DNA of 5,685 bases, taken from NCBI GenBank assembly GCA_021850345.1, contig JAJZMN010000252.1, positions 1 to 5,685 on the forward strand, given 5' to 3'. Source of the DNA: Actinomycetes bacterium (GTDB lineage: Bacteria > Actinomycetota > Acidimicrobiia > Acidimicrobiales > RAAP-2). Shown here piece by piece: positions 1-5,685 of the stretch. Every line of letters starts with the position of its first letter. The stretch's first letter is position 1. Below the pieces are notes generated by a model, which was not told where the DNA came from, made no database searches, and was given only the letters and a program-made list of their open reading frames with translations. Made by a program: the position numbers and the translations under genes.

Positions 1-74
1 CCTGACCCCTACTGCACGGCTGAGCCGCAACGGTGATCCGATCTCGGATGTCATCGAAGTTGAATACGAGTGTC

Positions 75-90
75 TACGGCCTACCCCGTA
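75..90 (-). terminator. Possible weak hairpin downstream of thiC
   Basis: Starting 5 nt after the thiC TAA, TACGG and CCGTA form a 5-bp stem with a 6-nt loop. No T-tract follows. It could contribute to 3'-end formation or stability, but such a short stem is weak evidence. The remaining bases 1-74 hold no recognisable gene. They contain an inverted repeat, ATCCGA-TC-TCGGAT, at 36-49 of unknown meaning. Confidence 0.25.
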
Positions 91-94
91 TGGC

Positions 95-2012
<1,918 letters not shown>

Positions 2013-2307
2013 GCCAGTGTCGCGCGGGCGCGGCATGCCCGCTGGCGCGGGGTAACGGATCTGGGGCCAGGACGCCGACGGGTGCCGGCTCCGAGCTTGT
2101 CGAGTATGGAAGACGGGGGACCGGGGCCTCCCAGTTCTCGGGAGCTCCCACGGCCACCACATCGAGACCAGTTCCCCGTAGTCGAATGGGCTATCGCAGC
2201 AGCCGAGCGCGTAACTCACCGCTGAGCACACCCTGTCGATGGTGTGGCGCCTCCCCGAGGCGCGCGGTCGGTCGCGTCGGGGAATCGCAGGCGCAGCGTG
2301 GTCGTTG
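2013..2307. other. Intergenic region between the PAS-GGDEF gene and the thiC riboswitch
   Basis: No credible coding region is seen on either strand; the open frames here encode low-complexity Arg/Pro/Ser-rich shadows. The thiC promoter must lie here or further upstream, but I could not pick a convincing -35/-10 pair. The part next to the upstream gene holds adjacent hairpins (2215-2263). A GGGAGCTCCC palindrome sits at 2140-2149, beside a possible 5-bp stem CTCCC (2128-2132) / GGGAG (2140-2144). No tRNA features were found. Confidence 0.6.
2227..2263 (-). terminator. Tandem perfect hairpins after the PAS-GGDEF gene
   Basis: Reading the minus strand about 45 nt past the PAS-GGDEF stop, GCGCCTC-GGG-GAGGCGC (2263-2247) is a perfect 7-bp stem with a 3-nt loop. 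It is immediately followed by CACACC / GGTGTG (2246-2227), a perfect 6-bp stem with an 8-nt loop. A still weaker CTCA/TGAG stem abuts at 2226-2215. No U-tract is present. The position suggests an intrinsic terminator without U-tail, or an mRNA 3'-end stabiliser, as proposed for many actinobacterial genes. It could also affect read-through into the thiC leader. Function is inferred from position only. Confidence 0.5.
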
Positions 2308-3630
2308 TTATGACCCAGGGGTTGGCCCGCCGGGCGGGGTGCCGCCGGGGACGGCCGGACCGGAAAAGGGCAGCGCGTCAAGCGGTACGCGTGGCTCCCT
2401 CGGCGGGGTCGCGAGCACCGGTTCGGGTGACGACGACGTCGCCGACTCCACCGCAGCAGTCTGCGCTTTCGCGAGTATCTGCTCGGCTCGGGAACCTGCA
2501 CCCGACGTCCATCCGACGCCGATCCCGGGCCGAATCGTGAGGGCCAGTCCCGAGCTGAGGGTCATCGGCTGGTTCACCTGAGACATGACCGCTTGAGCGA
2601 TGGAGAGCGCGGATGTCGGTCCGGGCACTCTGACGCACAGGACGGTGAGCTCATCGTCGCACGTGCGCCCGAGGAGGTCGCTCGAGCGCACAGAATCCCT
2701 GACACGCAGCGCGACGAGGCTGAGCAGCTCGTCGCGCGCCTCGGGGCCGTGCTGCGCGGTGAACGGTTCGAGTGCACCGAGCCGGAGCACGATGCACGCG
2801 GTCCCCACGGTGTCCTCGCGGCGGCGGGTCTCGGCTGGAATCGACCTCGGGCCGGCAGGTGATCCGCTCTGCACGAGCTCGACGAACGTAGCGATGGTGG
2901 CCTCGCGAGCGAGGGCGCCCGTGAGAGGGTCGTACTCGAGGCCCGACGTCGACCCTTCACCCTTTTCGTCCTCGAGGGTCCCGCCCATGGCACGGACCTC
3001 TCCTGTGTCTGAGAGGATCGGCCACAAACTGATGCGCCAACGACCGAATTCGGTTGACACCTGGATGAGCGCCTTCTCGCCGCCTGCGGCGCGCTGGATG
3101 GCGGTAGTGAGCCTCGGCCGGTCGCTCTCGCTCACCATTGACAGCTGTTCCGCGAGGCTTGCCGCCGAGGTCACCTTCGTCATCTCTTCGAGACGCTGAC
3201 TGGCGTAGAGCATGCGACCGGTGAGGTCGCCGAGGAAGGCTCCCACGGCACTGAGCTCTCCGAGGCGGGCGAGAAGCTGGTCGCGCGCGGCCAACAGGGC
3301 GAGCAGCTCGACTTCGCGCTGCACGTCCACCAAGTCGACGAGGACCTCTTCTCGGTTCCCGGGGTGGTGGCGGTAGGCGACTTCCATCCAGACCCAGTGG
3401 CCGTCCAGATGGCGGCATCGGAGTCTGACCGCCGCTGCCCTGTTGTCCTGCTGCTGGAGCAGCTGCACCCAGCTCCGGAGGCCGTGCTTCAAGTCGTCCG
3501 GATGCGTGAGCTCACCGAGTCGTCGTCCCGTCACCTGCTCGGGCGGCCAGCCGAGCACGTCGGTGAACGACGGCTCGACGTGCAGCATCACCCCGCGTTC
3601 GTCCGTGGTCACCCTGGAGTGCCTGCTCAC
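2308..3630 (-). CDS. PAS-PAS-GGDEF protein with degenerate GGDEF domain
   Basis: A probably cytosolic signalling protein of 440 aa from the GTG at 3630; no membrane segments or signal peptide are seen. Residues about 10-108 form a PAS_3-like domain (EPSFTDVLGWPPEQVTG, HPDD, then W-rich strands and VDVQREVE). A Leu-rich helix (105-128) leads to a weaker second PAS-like region (about 125-220). A GGDEF-like domain begins at YDPLTGALAR (233-242) and ends near 395. The signature GGDEF is CDDEL (324-328). The usual metal-binding Asp region (DLD) is RLG around R283, so diguanylate cyclase activity is unlikely. RSSD (315-318) lies exactly five residues before CDDEL, as in the c-di-GMP inhibitory site. 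The last 40 residues are Pro/Gly-rich. There is no EAL domain. The start is uncertain: the same frame is open upstream and LLEASKAGVV there resembles the beginning of a PAS domain, but only CTG (such as 3702) is available as an earlier codon. Shine-Dalgarno support for the GTG is poor. Confidence 0.85.
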   Translation of the reverse strand: MSRHSRVTTDERGVMLHVEPSFTDVLGWPPEQVTGRRLGELTHPDDLKHGLRSWVQLLQQQDNRAAAVRLRCRHLDGHWVWMEVAYRHHPGNREEVLVDLVDVQREVELLALLAARDQLLARLGELSAVGAFLGDLTGRMLYASQRLEEMTKVTSAASLAEQLSMVSESDRPRLTTAIQRAAGGEKALIQVSTEFGRWRISLWPILSDTGEVRAMGGTLEDEKGEGSTSGLEYDPLTGALAREATIATFVELVQSGSPAGPRSIPAETRRREDTVGTACIVLRLGALEPFTAQHGPEARDELLSLVALRVRDSVRSSDLLGRTCDDELTVLCVRVPGPTSALSIAQAVMSQVNQPMTLSSGLALTIRPGIGVGWTSGAGSRAEQILAKAQTAAVESATSSSPEPVLATPPREPRVPLDALPFSGPAVPGGTPPGGPTPGS

Positions 3631-3751
3631 GACACCCGCCTTGCTCGCTTCGAGCAGACCTCCATTCTCCCATTGTGCCGCAATGTCGAGCGTGGCCAGC
3701 AGGATGCGCCGACGTATCCGAGGCCGATCGGCGCCGACTGCGGACGGAGAC
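3631..3751 (-). other. Gap between aminopeptidase and PAS-GGDEF genes
   Basis: These 121 bases contain no ATG or GTG in the PAS-GGDEF frame, yet translate plausibly into the PAS domain (ILLATLDIAAQWENGG then LLEASKAGVV). A perfect 6-bp hairpin, TGCTCG-AAG-CGAGCA (3656-3642), lies 11 nt before the GTG at 3630. Either the protein starts at a rare codon such as CTG 3702, or this is a short leader. No promoter was identified. Confidence 0.45.
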
Positions 3752-4969
3752 TCAGAGCGGAAGGACCCACCGATCGTCCGAGATGATCGGGACCACGTCG
3801 CCGGACGCCGTGAGCCCGTCGACGTCGACCCCCGGCCCGCCGATGACAATGTCGGTGTGGACGGAGGACTGATTGAGACCGCGGTCGAAGAGTTCCTCGG
3901 CGCTGAACGCGTTGCCGTCGGGCAAGAGGAAGGAGAATCCCTGTCCCCACGCGACATGGGACCCCGCGTTCTCGTCATAGAGGGTGTCGCAGAAGATCAC
4001 ACCCGCGGCCCGCACACGGGAGTCACCGTCGACGAGCGCGACCTCCCCGAGAGCGCGCGCGCCTTCGTCGGTGTCGAGTTGGGCGCGGACGACGGCCTCC
4101 CCGCGCTCTGCTCGGACGCCGACCACACGTCCACCTTCGAAGGTGAGCTCGAGGCCCTCGACGAATGCACCGGTCCCCGGCATGACGAGTGGCCGAGTGA
4201 GCCGCACCGCGCCTTCCGCCCTGCGCCGGTCGGGGCTGGTGAACACCTCTTCGGTGGGGAGGTTGGGCATGGTCACGGTGCCGCCAGACGTGGTCAGGGA
4301 CCCGCCGCTCCACCGGGCCTCGGGCAGGAGGCCGACGGTGAGGTCCGTGCCATCACCGCGGTAGTGAACGGCGTCGAAACGCTGCTCGGTGACCGCGTCA
4401 GCGCGGCTCCCCAGAAGATCCCGATGCGACCGCCACGCACTCACCACGTCAGGCTCGTCAAGCCGCAGAGCCACCGAGATCGCCTCCCAGAGCCGGTCGA
4501 CGTCAGGCTCGCCGAAGACCTGCGCCGCCCATCCAGGGTTGGGCGCTGCGGCGACCGTCCAAGCGAGTGCACCGTGCATCTGCGCCCTGAGCTGTTCCTG
4601 GGCGAGCGCGAGCGGGATGGCGGCCAGCCGGTGCGGGTCGACCCCGTCGAAGAGGTGGGGATCCGCACTCCCCGTCAGCACGATCAGCGCGACGCCCGGG
4701 TCGTCGAAGCCGCGCGCCAGCGCCATCTCCCAGTCGCTGAAGGCGGTGAGGCCCTCGTCGGGGGCGAGACGAAGAGCCGTGAGCCGGACGTGGTCGTCGC
4801 GGTAGAGCGGGACAACCCGCAACGCTCCAGCCTCGTAGGCCTTCTCTGCGACCGCTCTCGCCACTTCGGCGTGCGCGATCTCAGCCACCAGGTACACGGT
4901 TTGGCCGGGTTGCACGTTCGCTCCGACACGGACGATCAGCTCGGCATAGTGCTCCAGGAGGTCAGGCAT
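3752..4969 (-). CDS. M29-family metallo-aminopeptidase (AmpS/PepS/AmpT-like)
   Basis: Removes N-terminal amino acids from peptides using a metal centre; no signal peptide, so probably cytosolic. From the ATG at 4969 the product is 405 aa, close to the roughly 405-415 aa usual in the family. It begins with the typical helix LLEHYAELIV followed by PGQTVYLVAE. Recognisable M29 blocks: NLPTEEVFTSPD (236-247, metal Glu), ALGEVALVD (306-314, Glu309), DENAGSHVAWG (332-342, His338) and LNQSSVHTDIVIGG (365-378, His371 and Asp373). The spacing of Glu309, His338, His371 and Asp373 fits the family. The Tyr normally seven residues after the first His is Phe345. The C-terminus (VPIISDDRWVLPL) is family-like and complete, stop TGA. 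No good Shine-Dalgarno precedes this ATG, and the frame is open without a stop for a further 250 bases upstream. Longer forms starting at ATG 5002, ATG 5125-5105 or TTG 5239 (495 aa) are therefore possible. Confidence 0.88.
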   Translation of the reverse strand: MPDLLEHYAELIVRVGANVQPGQTVYLVAEIAHAEVARAVAEKAYEAGALRVVPLYRDDHVRLTALRLAPDEGLTAFSDWEMALARGFDDPGVALIVLTGSADPHLFDGVDPHRLAAIPLALAQEQLRAQMHGALAWTVAAAPNPGWAAQVFGEPDVDRLWEAISVALRLDEPDVVSAWRSHRDLLGSRADAVTEQRFDAVHYRGDGTDLTVGLLPEARWSGGSLTTSGGTVTMPNLPTEEVFTSPDRRRAEGAVRLTRPLVMPGTGAFVEGLELTFEGGRVVGVRAERGEAVVRAQLDTDEGARALGEVALVDGDSRVRAAGVIFCDTLYDENAGSHVAWGQGFSFLLPDGNAFSAEELFDRGLNQSSVHTDIVIGGPGVDVDGLTASGDVVPIISDDRWVLPL

Positions 4970-5219
4970 GGGGCCGAGGGTAATGCGGTTGTCGGTCGCC
5001 ATCAGCACGTGGCTGGTGGCGATCGGCAACTCCGCGTGCTTGACCAGGTCTCGTTCCGCTTCCGGCAATTCGGCAGGCCCGACCAAAGGCGTGTCGGAGT
5101 AGCGGCTGAGCATGGTGTTCTGGGTACCGAATGCACTCGCGCAGAAGGAGAGCGCCTGTTCGGTCTGGCCTCGCCAGGACTCGAGGAGAACGGTCCGTCG
5201 CTCGAGAAGTCGCAGCAGA
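4970..5219 (-). other. Unexplained coding-like stretch in frame with the aminopeptidase
   Basis: Between the HIT stop and the family-typical aminopeptidase start there are about 83 codons without a stop, in the aminopeptidase frame. Over 80 of these codons I counted by hand about 82% G/C at position 3, about 62% at position 1 and about 46% at position 2, the usual signature of real coding sequence. The translation (LLERRTVLLESWRGQTEQ, later ELPEAERDLVKHAELPIATS) looks like ordinary protein, but I do not recognise a domain. No ATG or GTG lies near the beginning; an internal ATG (MLSRYSDTP) lacks a Shine-Dalgarno. It may be an N-terminal extension of the aminopeptidase, the remnant of another gene, or the result of a frameshift after HIT. 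Promoter elements for the aminopeptidase were not found here. Confidence 0.5.
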
Positions 5220-5684
5220 TCACGAGGTGAGGGTCCCAAGCGTCGAGGCGCGCTCCTTCTCCAGCGCCAAGGCCACGGCAGCCGCTGCATCGCGCAGCTC
5301 TTCGTCGGACACGTTGGGGAGCACGTCTTCCCACAGCGGGAGCATCATGTTGCGAGCCTCGAGCATCCCGAGCGGCCGGGGAAGGAGCCACACGTGGAAG
5401 TGCGCACCGCCGTCTCCCCAGCGGTAGAGGTGCACCCTGCCCACGTCACCGAGCGTGTAGATGGCACGTTCCACCGCGGCGACGATCGCGCCGAAGTCCG
5501 ACAGCGCGTCGGCGGGCAAGTCCAGGAACGAGTCCGCGTGCGCGCGGCTCGCCAGCCAGACTGCCCCGGGCAGGCTGCCGCCAACCGGAGGATGGAGCGA
5601 CCACAGCGCGTCAGCCCAGACGGCTGGGGAGGCCTGGCCCGAGCAGATGCCGCAAGGCTCCCCTCGCCGCGGCGGCTCGGGCAC
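5220..5684 (-). CDS. HIT-family protein, possibly 5'-truncated by the window edge
   Basis: HIT proteins are small nucleotide hydrolases or transferases, for example acting on dinucleoside polyphosphates or AMP-linked substrates. The 154 residues from the GTG at 5684 include CGIC (11-14), like the N-terminal Cys pair common in bacterial HIT proteins. The core is GAVWLASRAHADSFLDL (40-56, conserved His49) and RVHLYRWGDGGAHFHVWLLPRP (83-104). The HIT triad is H95-F-H97-V-W99: the family nucleophile would be H97, and the third His is Trp. The C-terminus is an Ala/Glu-rich helix ending STLGTLTS, stop TGA. Length suits a complete HIT protein, but only one base precedes the GTG, so the true start may lie outside. 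The substrate cannot be deduced. It is co-directional with the aminopeptidase gene downstream and may share its transcript. Confidence 0.8.
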   Translation of the reverse strand: MPEPPRRGEPCGICSGQASPAVWADALWSLHPPVGGSLPGAVWLASRAHADSFLDLPADALSDFGAIVAAVERAIYTLGDVGRVHLYRWGDGGAHFHVWLLPRPLGMLEARNMMLPLWEDVLPNVSDEELRDAAAAVALALEKERASTLGTLTS

Positions 5685-5685
5685 G

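Noticed and set aside
36..49. Inverted repeat ATCCGA-TC-TCGGAT downstream of thiC as an operator or terminator
   Set aside because: The 2-nt spacer is too small for an RNA loop, no gene start is nearby, and one such repeat is weak evidence.
3752..3978. Upstream extension of the PAS-GGDEF frame inside the aminopeptidase gene
   Set aside because: The translation is Ser/Arg/Pro/Thr-rich and overlaps the conserved C-terminus of the M29 protein, so an ATG start at 3978 is not credible.
3443..5230. Very long plus-strand open frame opposite the aminopeptidase and PAS region
   Set aside because: It spans two real minus-strand genes and their gaps. Its sequence is a typical antisense shadow of GC-rich codons and shows no recognisable motif.

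Overview
This GC-rich window has strong third-position G/C in its genes and fits a high-GC actinobacterium. The TPP-riboswitch/thiC arrangement, an M29 aminopeptidase and a PAS-GGDEF protein with degenerate sites are all compatible with that. I cannot place it more closely; Acidimicrobiia is only a guess. All four recognisable genes lie on the minus strand, so the biological order runs from right to left.

From right to left: (1) A HIT-family nucleotide-binding protein whose start falls at the window edge (5684-5220). (2) About 250 bases with no recognisable domain (5219-4970). They stay open in the aminopeptidase frame and have coding-like codon composition. (3) An M29-type metallo-aminopeptidase (4969-3752, 405 aa). 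It keeps the recognisable metal ligands, but Phe replaces the usual Tyr seven residues after the metal-binding His. (4) A gap of about 120 bases (3751-3631), then a 440-aa PAS-PAS-GGDEF protein (3630-2308). Its catalytic motif is destroyed (CDDEL), but an RxxD motif is kept at the inhibitory-site spacing. (5) A gap of about 390 bases. It holds tandem hairpins just after the GGDEF gene, then a well-conserved TPP riboswitch (about 2012-1924) with the Shine-Dalgarno at its 3' edge. (6) thiC (1918-95), complete with its CxxCxxxxC iron-sulfur motif, followed by a short tail.

thiC and its riboswitch form a self-contained unit in which thiamine pyrophosphate represses pyrimidine synthesis for thiamine. 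The HIT, aminopeptidase and PAS-GGDEF genes are co-directional and could share a transcript, but nothing in the sequence ties them into one pathway. I found no convincing new multi-gene system. The points most worth checking are the GGDEF domain with a lost active site and kept RxxD, the Tyr-to-Phe change in the aminopeptidase, and the unexplained coding-like stretch between HIT and aminopeptidase.
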